Part shown: positions 1 through 12,100 of the stretch, piece by piece
Numbering within the stretch: position 1 is the first letter of the stretch
Layout: each line of letters starts with the position of its first letter
Origin: Rhabdornis inornatus
Lineage: Eukaryota; Chordata; Aves; Passeriformes; Rhabdornithidae
NCBI GenBank assembly: GCA_013397075.1
Contig: VWZS01006721.1
Span: 4,235,817 to 4,299,816, forward strand
Reading direction: 5' to 3'
Length of the DNA: 64,000 nucleotides
Translations under genes and position numbers: made by a program
Notes under the pieces: model-generated
Told to the model about the DNA's origin: nothing
Seen by the model: only the letters and a program-made list of their open reading frames with translations
The model's database searches: none

Positions 1-3000
1 CTGGAATCCATTCGGGGTTACAGTCTGCTGTGTAACACATACTGGTCTTGCAGGCTCTCACGCTCCTGTGGAACAATGCTGGGATGTATCTGTCAGTGCC
101 AGACAAATCATTTTGCTCTAGTAAAGGTCTTCTGACACATCGTGGAAGAAAGCCAAGTTCCATTTATGAAATTTCTAATTTAAGCAACAGTGCTCAGCAT
201 TTAAATTGTAGCACAATAGTCAGAGACTATAGTACTTGTGATGATGTCGGCATCTAGTTTGTTTTTTTAAATGCTTATAGTTGGGTGAACTTCTGTATAT
301 GTACTGTAGGACATTTGGAATTTATCAGAGCAGTTTCATGTTGTTTGTCCCACAGTGGAAGGTTTGGCTGCAGGTGGTCTCAGCTATCTCACTCTGGCTA
401 TGGTTTGTCAGGTGGCAAGGCTACGTTATCTTTTTTTTTTGTGGTTTCTAACCACCATCCTTGTAATTCTTCCTGTGCATCAACAAAAAAGCAATCGCTA
501 TTCTTGCTCTGACCTTCTGAGGAGGTTTTCCTCCATTGCTACTTGATACTCAGTTTTGTTTTTGCTCCAGTGACTTCTTAGCTTTGTTGAAAGTACCAAG
601 TTCTTAAAATCCAGAAAATCTATTCTTGTTTTTTTCCAGGTGTTGATTCAGTAGTCAGTTATCTGCAGCTTTTCTTGACCTCTCAGGTTGTTATTGTGTG
701 ATCCAGGTCCCCAACTCCCTCCCACTCACTGATGGTTTCCAAAATTTTCTATAATGGTTCTTAAACATTTCAGAAATCATTTGTGGAAACATGTTGCAAA
801 AATTTAATGTGTCTTCATGGTTTTAATGAGGAACTCTGCAGATATAGCTTTGATGTGTTAAAAGGATACTGCTTCCAAAAAGTCAGTCCTTGGGTCAGTA
901 ATTCCCGATCCCTGAGCAGATTCAGTAATGAGAAATGCATAATTGTGGGTGTCTGATCCTGTGAGAAGCTGAGTATTTTAATCCAGCCCATTCTCAAGGT
1001 GACTGAAGATGTTGGACTTTGCACTGAAAGAGTCTGGGTGTGTCCATAGGTTTTGTTTGCTGTCGCTGTCACAGGGGAGGTGGCAGTTTGACAGCACTGT
1101 ATAAAGGCTCCTAAGCTCACTAATATTGTACCTGTTCAGTCTGTGGAGGGAAATGGGATGTGTGTGGTGCTGCATGAGTCTCTTAGCAAGTACCTTGCTC
1201 AACATTAGTTGAATGCTTCACCTCTACAAGTAGGAGAAAACATAATAATTCTTTTTTCTAGCATGGGGCTGGCTCTCATATGACAGGGCTTTGGGAGGGG
1301 ATTATCGGGTTCAAGAAAATTCAGTAAGTTTTGGAGAGTGTGTGTTGTTGGAACCATTCTCCCATAAATAAACTCTCTTCAGCCTAGTGCTGTGACCTGG
1401 CTCACAGATAAGCATAACATTAGATGCTTAACCATGTTATTTTCCATATTTAAGCCTTTCACAGCCAACAGAACTTGTTTCTTTGGCTGTCTGCTTTATG
1501 AGCAGCTGTTCAGCCCACAAGATGTTTGAATTAAAACACCCGTGTTTCCTTTCACATGGGAGTTACGTTACTGCTTCCTTCAACCTTCTTATCCTTGTTA
1601 TTCCAACCCTGTGCAGCATCCTGCTGCATCATGTGTTGGAGGGTACATGCACAGGTTTGGGAGGGAACAGCTCCTTTACACAATGGGTAAGGAGAGGACT
1701 AATGAGAAATGGGTGAAAAGAAAGGAAAAGGAACCAAAAAGTTTTGGTTTTTTTGGTTTTTTTTTTGTTTTTTTTTAAATTTTCGACTGTGTTTTGCTGT
1801 TTGTAGAGTATTTGACTTAATCTTTTAAGTGGTTGAACTGAACTTTGAGTATGTGAGGTTGTACTATGACGTGATAAAATACATGATGTGTTGGATGCAG
1901 GACTGGTAATAAAATTGGTGATTTTTTGTTTGTTGTTGGCAAAAAAAACAAAAGAAAAAAAACCCCAAACAAATTACCTCCCTCCTAAAGCTAAAACAAA
2001 AAAGCCCAAGCTGGTAATCTTCTAGCGCCTGTTAATATTAAAGAGCAAAATGCTTAGCTGGCTTGTTAAAGGAGTTCTTCTTAAACCTTCAGAATTGCAT
2101 GTGATAGGAAAAAGATTATAGATTAACTAAATACTTTAAGTTGTCCTTAACTTTGGCTGACAACAAAAATGTGAGTAAAACCTTCATTACTGGATAAAGG
2201 TGTATGAGGACATGCATCCTTTTTTTTTCCTACTGAGCAACTGAATCCTTCCAGAACTTGTTCCATTCCCAACCTGAGTGTGTCAGCAAAATAATAGTGT
2301 GTGTACACTGTTTATTTACAGTTTTATGACTTTCAGTGAGGGTTTGTCATGATGGTATTGTGACTGAATATGGAGTCTGATTACTTCCTGAGAAATGTAA
2401 GAGTATAGCCTTTGACCTCAAACTGTAAAACATTAGTGGGTAAAATTTGGGCTGCTGTAAATGTAACAAAAAGTTATTATATAAAATTTATTTTAATGCA
2501 ATGCATTTAACTTAGCTCTTGGCAGAGTTTAACTCCATGGAATTTCCAGTTCAAGTGCAACAATTCTTTTGTATTTAGTTTATGTATATTTATGTATAAA
2601 GGTTTCGCTAGCAGAGATACTATGTATAGTATCTAGAAAATTCTGAGCTGTGTATTTATGCTGATGAATATACAAGTGAATTTAGGTTAGCAGAGCAAGA
2701 CAACTGGTACAACTTACACTGAGTGTTGTGCCTTTAACTTCTGTAATTACAGATCTGTTTTCATGGCCTGTGCCCTAAATTGAAGTGAACTGTAAGGATA
2801 GGTTTAATACTATACACATGATCACACGTGCTTTCTACTATATAGCCTTGCATAAAGAAATCTATGTGACAAATTCCTTATCAGGAGAGGGTGAGGTAAC
2901 ACTAGATGTCCTGTAATGTCCTATGGCAGTATAAAGAGTTTCTTGTAAAAGTTGGTTATTCTAGGCATAGAGAGATCTTCTGGCCTACTTTAAATGTCTG

Positions 3001-3033
3001 CTTACCCTTCAACCTGTGCTTTTTTTCTTGCAG
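1..3033 (+). other. Intron upstream of exon 2 (3' part only)
   Basis: No exon resembling the GRAF N-terminus (EFSDC, TNKFIKELIKDG) is present, so the first coding exon lies before the window. The sequence is AT-rich and unique-looking. It has a T-rich run near 1741-1776, an A-rich run near 1940-1965 and a perfect inverted repeat at 2615-2634. Short open frames here have no recognisable content. Confidence 0.85.
2615..2634. repeat. Perfect 20-bp inverted repeat (hairpin-capable)
   Basis: The sequence agatactatgtatagtatct is self-complementary over nine base pairs around a two-base centre. It lies in intron 1, about 400 bp before exon 2. It could be chance in AT-rich DNA. No function is assigned. 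Confidence 0.6.
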
Positions 3034-3129
3034 ACCTTTCAGCAGCCCAGAGAAAATTTGCCCATTCTCTGAGAGACTTTAAATTTGAATTCATTGGTGA
3101 TGCAGAGACTGATGATGAAAGATACATAG
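3034..3129 (+). CDS. ARHGAP10: ARHGAP10 exon 2: BAR domain, about residues 53-83
   Basis: Acceptor ttttttcttgcag, then two bases (ac) finishing a codon begun in the upstream exon, then LSAAQRKFAHSLRDFKFEFI. This is the part of the first BAR helix that is the most ARHGAP10-specific stretch of the family. The 96-nt exon ends on the first base of an Asp codon, completed by exon 3. The donor chosen is gtaggt at 3130. A second, better-looking donor (gtaaga) begins four bases later at 3134, but its use would shift the frame and meet TGA within a few codons. The homology-supported frame therefore requires 3129 as the end. Confidence 0.95.
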
Positions 3130-6100
3130 GTAGGTAAGAAGTGACTATGAGTGGCTATATTTTGTCGATGCAAGCCTGCAACATTATTAAGTTTTTTTTA
3201 TTGTTTTGTATTACAGATGCATCACTTCATGAGTTTTCAAACTTTTTAAAAAATCTTGAAGAACAAAGAGAAATTTTGGTGAGTTGCAATGAATGATTTA
3301 AAAAGCTGCGCACATAGCAAAGAGATCAACATTAGGTGAAGTTGGTTTTATTGTTTTGTTAACCACCAAGGTGTTGATATCACTGACTTAACAGTGGGAG
3401 CTCTCATTGTGCAGCTTCTGGTTCTGTATGTTAATGAGAACAACTAGTTCTCATTAAAGAAGAAATCTGTATGGTAGAGATGGATAAATATGAGTTGGTT
3501 TAAAATGGTCATGCCCAGATTAATTATGGCTGGGGTGAATGGGAAAACCATCATAAATTTGTTTACCATTTCCAGTAAAAAGCAAAATGAAAGAATTAGT
3601 GCTGTGGCAGGGGATACTCAAGTTTTGGCAATTTGCCAACTTTGGATCCAGGATCCCTGTAGCTCTGGCTTCAATGCTGATGTGGATCTGGGATGCAATC
3701 TGTTGTATTTATGAAGCAGCAGACTTAGAAACCTTCACCTTGTGTTTGAGCCTTGTGGTGAGAGCTTGGAGCTGCAGACAGTTGCTCTGTTGTGTAAAAG
3801 TTCTCTGTTCTTTGTTCTGTTGCCTGTGATTGCTTAGAGTGTATTTAGTGAAATATGGCTCATGGTGGCTGCACACAGAGCAGGGGCTGAGAGCTCTGCA
3901 AAACACCTTGCTACCTGGGTTTCCTAACTTTTCCAGAAGGTGGGGGGATTTCATTCTGGATGGTTTCTTTCTGGTTCTTCTCAGCAGCTGCATGCCCAGC
4001 TTTTGTTTCAGAGCAGGGATTCACAGAGCAGCTGTGTACCCACTTTTCTTCTGAGTCAGGCCAGAATCTTCGTCTGGGAAATGTGCTTAGATGTGACTTG
4101 ATAGCAATTGCATTTCTCAGTATTCGTCATGTGATTATATCTCTGCCTTCCTGGAAGTCAGTGATGCCTTGGCATCACTGAGAGGAAGCTGAGACTAATC
4201 TGGTGTCTTCCCTGTTTCTTTCTGCCAGAAACTGTGCCTGAAGTGCAGGAATATATAGATAAGTGATAAGTACTTGTGGATAATTCTTTTTCCATGTTTC
4301 TCTCTACAGTCCCAATCCCAGTAATAGTCATGATTCCTTGTTGTGTTCTCTTCTGGTATCCTGTTCTGACCTGAAACCACATTTGGGTCTGAATTAGTTT
4401 CAGTGTGGTTCTTCACACTTTCCTAAAAACTATCTTTGCATAGTAGAGACAATCTTTCAGTGTTTTGAGTTGTTTTGCCTAATTGTAGGGATTGGCTCAA
4501 GTATGTTTCAATACTTCTTTTGTTTTTCCTAATTCTACAATATCGTCTTTATTCTGCTTTTTCTTGCCATCCATAACTGTATTTTATCTTAATGCATTGC
4601 GCAAATCTAATTAGTGAAAATCTTTATGAAGTTTTATAAACAAAAAATACTTCAGAACTGCCACATTATTTTGATATCAGGCTTTTGAGGGATGGCTTAA
4701 GAATTACACAGCACATTTCAGTGACTGTATCACTAGCTCTTCATTAGGGATAGATCACCACCACAGCAGGCTGTGCAGAATCCAGTGCTGTCTGGATTGT
4801 AAAACACTTCCATTGTCGAGATTAAATGCCATGAAACTGTATTAACTTACTTTTTTGGTATGGTGCCCATGCTTATACAGAAGATGCTATCATACTAAAG
4901 CTAGCTAGTGTCAATTTCTTGATAGGAAAAGGATGAAATACAGTTTTTGTTAGGACCGTGACTGATGAAAAACAGGGAGTATAAATTGTAATGGGGAAAA
5001 TATTTAATACCAAATAGAAACAGAATATACTCTCTGAGTTACCAGATGTGTGGCCTTTTTATTGCATTTGTAGTCTAGCAAATGTTATGTATCATTTCTG
5101 GAGTGAGCTGATGTAATAATGGCCATAAGCCTCTGAGAAAAATGATTGTGTGGTGACTGGAAAAGATAATTTTCGGCATCTGCTCCTGACTTTTTTTGAA
5201 TTTTGACTTCTCAGTGGATGTTTTAACAGTGGCATGAGCTCTAGAGATACTCCCATGGAGAATATTAGGGCATGTTGCATTCACAGATGTTTGGAATGAG
5301 GTCAGGGATCCAAAGACTTTCCATTAAGATGAAAAGTATATAGCAGGATTTTTTTTTCAAAAGTATTCAGTCTTTGTTAAGAATGCTCATTATTGAGCAT
5401 TTCCCCGCTTACTGTTTTGAACATCATCAGAGGATTTTGGACTGCTCTCTTCAGTGTCAGTTTATAGCTAAATAGATAGATAAATTTCAGTTCCATAAAG
5501 TAATATTAAAGAAATCAATGAATAATTACAGGACTAAGGGCATTTCAGACACTGCTGTGCATTTTAGGTTTTTAGATACTTGAGAAAAGGCTTGTTATTT
5601 TCAGAACCACATTGTAAATGAAGCAAATTTGCACTTAAAATACATTCTAGACTGAAAGTAAATGCGCATCATCTACACTTCCCATGGTTTTCTGAAATTG
5701 TGGTAAATCCATAAAACTTGCTGTCAGTTTTTACAATGAATGATGACCAAAAAGGTAAATTTATCTGGTGAATATTTATTTGGTGGATAGAATTTCATTC
5801 AGATGTTGGAGTCTTGCACTTCATGGTTTTACCATTTCTTCCATCTCTTTCTGAGGTTGCTGAAATTATATCCCAGGTGTCAAAGGATTTAGTTGCATAT
5901 GAAAAGGGCTGTCGGCAATAATCCAAACATTTCACTGAAATGACTAGAGTAGTCAATACCAAACCAAATTACATTTTTCCATAGCAGTGTAGCTTGGTGA
6001 TGCTCCCCAGGGCAGATATGAAATAGATCACTTTGTCCCTGAGAATATTCTGGAAATAATTTTTGCATGTTGAGGGTGAATGGAGTTTTAGGACTTAGAT

Positions 6101-9100
6101 TCTGCTCCTTTGGCATTGCAGAAGTGCTGTGGAAGTTCAGGGATGACAAGGAACTTGGCAAGATGGTAGGAAAAGGTGGGGATTAGTAAGGCCCAGCACG
6201 GTGATGCTCAGTCCCAGTATCCAGCTGTTCCCCTGCTTGCCCGGGAGAGCACCAAACCTTCCCTCCTGGCCCCAGTTTTCCTGGCAGCAGAAAGGAGCTT
6301 GGATTCCTGTGAGGGACTGAGAACAACAAGCTTCACTGTCTGCTCTCATTTGAGCTGTGCTGACAAGCAGGGAAGAGTTACCTGGTAGGTACCAATAGCT
6401 TGCTGTCCTTTCCTTCACACCTCCCTTTCTCCATCCCAGGCTTCTTCTGCACAATCAACTTGCCCCTAATTAGTTTTTCCTGTCGATTCCAGTCTTGCTA
6501 AGTCATAACTAAATTTGATAGCTCTTGAATTGTTCCCTCAGTAATCTTGGCAGTGCTTGGCACTCCTGCTGCGGTCACCTTGGTGTGGTGGCTTTGAGTG
6601 CTTTCCCTCCTTCGAGTTCCTCTGTCCTGCCCTTTATCTGTTTCTGGAGTTCACATGATCCTTGTCAAGTACTGGTCTAACCTATTCTTTAAAAAGTTCC
6701 AGGAACATGGATTTCTCTTTATTCTGATGTTTAGTCTTCATTTGTTTCACCTGGTGTTCATACTGAGTCTCCTTTACTACAAGTTAAGCTGGGAAATTTT
6801 TGAGAATTTTTCCACAGTAGTCATGGAATAAAATTGATCCCTTTTCCTTCATAGTTGTATTTTCATGGTTACCCTTTCCAAGTGGTGTTTTACATCTGTT
6901 TTTTTCCTTGTTCAATTTAATTACACTATGCTTAGACCTTCAGTCTTTTATGTTAGAATTACTGCTTTTTCCTCCTCTTCTTGCTTTATGTTGCTGCTAT
7001 ATTTGCTCTTTGACCATCCTCTGGGACCTTGCTTGCCTCTCCCCTTAGTTTGCCTTGCTGACTTCCTAATCTATTCTGAAGCAAAGCCTCTTCTGACTTG
7101 ACTGCAATTAATACTTCCATTGTGTAATGTAGGAATACATCTAATTGCTCTTAAGGAATCCTTATTTCCCTCAACACCTGTTTTTTCCCACTATACTATT
7201 CCCATACTAACTATAGGTAGATAGTTTGCTATAATTTAACTGAGCGTTTCTTCCTTTGTGGAGGTAATTAAAATCTGTTGTCTTATACCCCATCATTGAT
7301 TTAACACTGATTTCAGTTCTACAATGGTTTTACAGCTTCCTTCCTCTCTTTTTTTAGATACATATGAAGAACCTCTTTTCCTTAATTTTTTTTTGCTGTT
7401 GCCAGATAAAATGTTTTTTGCCTTCTTTCTAACTTTGCCCCTAAGTACTTGTCTATTTCCTTTTTACTCCATCACATTTCTCTTTGTACAGGATTTCTGA
7501 TACAAATATATTCACCTTACTATATTCCCTGTGATTTCCCAAGGTATTATAACAGGATGTTTTACTTTGATACGTTCTTTTCTATGTCCTGCTACATTTT
7601 TTGCACACTTCTGTTCCTTCAGATGTCTTAAGAGGAAAGGTACTATGCAGCTATACTTTAAAGTATTTTTCCTCCTTTCTATTTTTTTTTTTTTTTGCAA
7701 AAGAAAGGCTTGTTCTTGTGCCATGGGTATCTTTGCAGTTTTGGCCTCTGAAAAATTCTTTTGCATTCTTTGTCAGTTTTACCAGGTTGACAGAATCAAA
7801 TCCAAATTAGCATCTCTCTGAAAAGCAGAGTTATTCCTGGCATATATCAGGAGCACAAGAAATGACTTCTCTATGGATTTTTAAAGAAATATCCCCATGA
7901 AGCTGCTTTTTTGTCTTTTTAAAAAATTTCTTCTTACAAAAAAAAAAAGGAGAGAGTTTCTCAGTTGTGCTTTCACAAGTTAAAAGAAGTTGCTAATATT
8001 CAAAAGTGTACACTCTAAAGGTTAGATATACTTTAATCTGTACAAATATGTACATTTACTTATTTATTCTTACTTAAACTGCCTCTTACGATTAGATATT
8101 GAAGTGCTTGAGTATTTATTTCAAAGGTGAAGTGCTCACTTAACACACAGTGTTCCTGAATAGCTAACTGTTACCTTTTGTCCAGTGAATTTTGTATCTG
8201 GATTTGATTCAGCAGTTGACTGCTGTGAAGATGATGGTATTAATTTTTCTAAGCTTTTCTTTGGCACTCTGCGTGTGAGTATTTAGGGGTTTGTAAATCT
8301 TAATCTGGCTTGACAGTAATCTGAAGAAATCTCTGTGAAGGAGCAATCAGTTTACTCACTGATGTAGAGTAAAAGAATACCCAGTAGTCCTGCATGTGTG
8401 CTGCATTCAAGATCTATTCAATAGGAGTTCAAGGCATTATGTAGTGCTCCATATGTTAGATGCTTTTAAGTCTGCTGACAGTGCAGACTGCTAAATATAT
8501 CTGCCAAGACAGTGGAAAGGACATAATTGTTGACCACTTCTGAAAAAGTTAGGCTGCCAACAGTACATTGAATATCTCAGATGCAGAGATAGTGGCATGG
8601 ATGAAACAGCATGTCTCAGGAACAGCATTTGAGTGCCTTAATTGCAGGATCTATGTTATTTTCTTTCCTGTGCAATTTTTCCAATTTAATAAAACATTTT
8701 CAAGTTTTAGAAACAAGCAAAACAACTGCTGCCATATGTCATTGCCCAGCCTTCCCATTTCCTCTGTTGGGTATGAGACCAGATGACAATTATCAGAATA
8801 TGGAACACAAACCTAGAACTATGGTTCTATGTTCAGGCATATCTTCCTCTGTTTTGGTGGTTCCTGACATTGAATGTTTCATTTATTTGTTGGGTTTTAA
8901 ATGTCATACAGAGTCTTCTGAAATAGTTTTGTGTGTTACATATGAACTTGTCCATGTTAATGTATAAACTGAAGATGACTTGCCTGTACAATAGGAAAAA
9001 AAGTGCAAAGCCAGATCTGGGTGTGTTCCTCCCACCTCTGAGTGAAGGCAGCTGACAAGTTCTGTTACCACTGGCCTCCTCTTCCAGATAACTCTGTGGT

Positions 9101-12100
9101 CTCACATGGATCAACATAATTCACTTGAGAATTTTCATTCTGTTAGTTCATCATTGGGAAATGTTTGGAATTTGCATTGTAAAACTGCCACCAGTTTGGA
9201 TTTTGTTGGTTGTTAATAACACCACTGTTTCTTCTGGAGGAAAGCACTGACAATTGAGCAATTCATTCTTGATTGAACACTGATGCCATTGTTCACTGCT
9301 GGATTTCTTGGCTTTCAGAGGCATCTTTTTGCTCAGTGATGAGCTTTGCCATGCACCAAGAAAATGGGCATTATGTAGTTTTCTTTTCTGAGCAGCTTTT
9401 TTGCTTGGTTAGGATCATCCTATGACCACATGCAATGTCTCTGGTATGAGAACCAGACCAGTGTTCTGGTGTGTTGTGGTTTGCTAAGATGGGGAAAGCT
9501 GATTTGTTGCAGTGTGTGAAAGTCTGTTGTTTTCTTGTTTGCTATGATTATGGCTTTGTAGTATTTTTCTCTTTACAGTGGAATGTATTGCATAAGAATA
9601 AACTAACTCAGAAGACAGGACTATTAAATAGCTTTCAGAAAAGAATCTTTACTAAAACCCACTATCTATTTAATTAACTTTTTTTTAAAAAAGGAAATTA
9701 TTGTTTCCTTATGATACCAGTCTGATTTTGGAGGCCAGTGGTTTCATAACAAGAGGATCAGTGAGGGCAGCATTTCAGAGTAGGGCACAGCATAGCAGAT
9801 AGATCATAGGAGGCCCTTTTAGCTGTTTGTCCTTTAGGTCCGTCATGAACTTCCAGGAGATGAACAGGAAATAACTTTTCTGTAGAAGGGTGAGCTCAGG
9901 CGTCCAGCTCTTGTATTTCCTGCAATCCAAGGCTTCTGCTTTTGAAAGAATTAGGAAGTGCAGAGCACAGGATTCTGCCTGTTTGAGGCGAGTCAGTGGC
10001 TCAGTGGTTTAGGAAATTCCCCTTGGAACAGTTTGAGAAATTTCTTGTCTTCTTACCAAACCCTGAAGGGTAGTCTTCTGGAACACCTAAGAGGGAGGTG
10101 ATGTGTTTTGTTACAGATGCTTCCTGGTGCTTCAGCAGTGCACCAAATATGTTGTCTCTAAGTCAGCTGTATCCCCCCTGGCTCTTTTGTTACCAGATGG
10201 ATTCCTCCACAGCAAATGAATCCACAGCAATGGATGTCACTTCTTTTTTATAGCCTCTGCACACTTGCAAAGACACACAAGTATTAATGTGCTATGAGAC
10301 CTTCTTAAAAATCCTTTGGTCTATATACTGCAGGCCTTCTAAAAACCAAAAATCCTATGTCTGTATTCCCATTGTGTGCCTGAAGCCCTTTCATTATCAG
10401 AGATTGTAAAGCTAATGGGAAAGCTCTAGAGCAGGGAGAAAATCCAGGCATGTATACTAGAAGAAAATTTGATTTGAAAACAAAATAATGAGCCTTGGGG
10501 GTGGGTTGTACTGTCTGCAGGCATCAGTGCTCCAGATAAATGTAAAACCAGTGCTGAGGAGTGGTTATAGACACCTCTGTCTGTAGGGCTGGTAGGGGAG
10601 CTGGCTGTGCAGCTAACTGGGGCATGTGTAACTATAAGAGCAAATCATATTCTCATGGGAAGAAAAAGAATAGAGATTCAGGATTTGCAAGTAACATCTG
10701 ATGTCTTCAGTGGTGGATTTGTGTCTGCAGTTTTTAATAATACAGGGTTTCAGGCATAGGTCTTAATGCTTTGAGAAATTTCAGTAGCGAATCAATATGT
10801 GAAGTAGGAAAGCTTTTTGGAGAAAATAGTATTTTTTATATATTTCTCTCTCCCCCAGCATTGGAGGTATCAGAATTGGCTTTTTTTTATTAGGCTGAAT
10901 GGTGCGTTTTCTTAGGGAAAACACAACCGTATCCTCTGTAAGTAGAAGAGCAGCTGTAGTGGTAAATATCTTTATTGGAAAGTAATCTTCTTTATTTAGC
11001 ATCATTGTCAACTATTTTGTTACTGATTCACTGCTAGGTATGTCTTCCTTTCTGCCTTCTCTGTTGCACTCACTAAGGCAAAGCTTCCTTCCCAGATCTG
11101 GTTTCATTGACACCTGCTCAGTTTCATGAGCTTTGCCTTACTGACTTGTTGGCTTCCCTTGTAGCTTTGTTGAGGGCAGAAACAATCCTGCCCCTGACTA
11201 CAAATAAATCTTTCTGGTTGGTATGCTCAGGAGTGGAACCTCTTCTGTTATGCAAGGCATCCAATCTGCATTCCAGTTCCTGAGATGGGAACTCAGCACT
11301 CCTGTGCTGCAGTGCAGTCTGCAGGAAGGTGTATGTTTATGGCTTTTTTTTTTCCTTTCTCAGTAAAACAGTAAACCTGTTTTTTTAAATGGGAGAATTC
11401 AGAATGGAGCAGAGTCAGGATATGTGTTTACCTCACCACCAGAGTTGTTGATGAGCAGTGTGCGATTTCCAGTGCTTCCAAGTAAAGGCTGAGCTCTAAG
11501 AACATTTTTAGGATGAAGGTTGGGAAGCCAGCGCTGCATTTGTCTAATAACAAACTTTGATTAACTTTGGTTGGTTTAACCTTTTTAGCCACTGAACTTT
11601 GCAGAGAGCTGTTGTGGGTTGCTACTCCTTTACAGGCCATGCAAGCAGCCATCCTCTGCAATGTAAGCCTGGTTGTGCCTGAAAAGGGAGTGGAAAATTA
11701 GGGAAGCTGCTCCTGCCTACTGCAGGAGAAAGCAAGAGGAGCATTGAATGCTGGTGCCTGGTCTTCTCTGTCAGGTTACCGTGCTCCTCCCACCTTTTCT
11801 GGGAAGGGAAGAAGTGACAGTCTAAATGGAGTCATCTTGTGCACTGGCACTGACTGCTCAGTGACCTGTTGGGTCTTGTTGACTTGACTGAGGAAGTATC
11901 CAACAGCTGTGAATGAGCTTGCTGGTGGAATTAGCCTGTGCTTTTGAGGGCTGTAGTTGGAAAGAGTGGTTGAGGGTCCCTTCATCTATGTCTGTTACTT
12001 CTTTCTTTGGAGGAAATGGAGCTGGAAAAGGCAAGATGATCACTATTCTGTACAACTTCTCTGCTTGAGCAAGTGGAGTTTTGTTAAGGCATCTGAAATA

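Noticed and set aside
1..3033. Search for the first ARHGAP10 coding exon
   Set aside because: No frame contains the expected N-terminal motifs (EFSDC, NKFIKELIKDG), so it must lie upstream of the window.
8611..8967. 118-codon + strand open frame in intron 3
   Set aside because: It overlaps other open frames in different registers, has no homology, and lacks exon-like borders.
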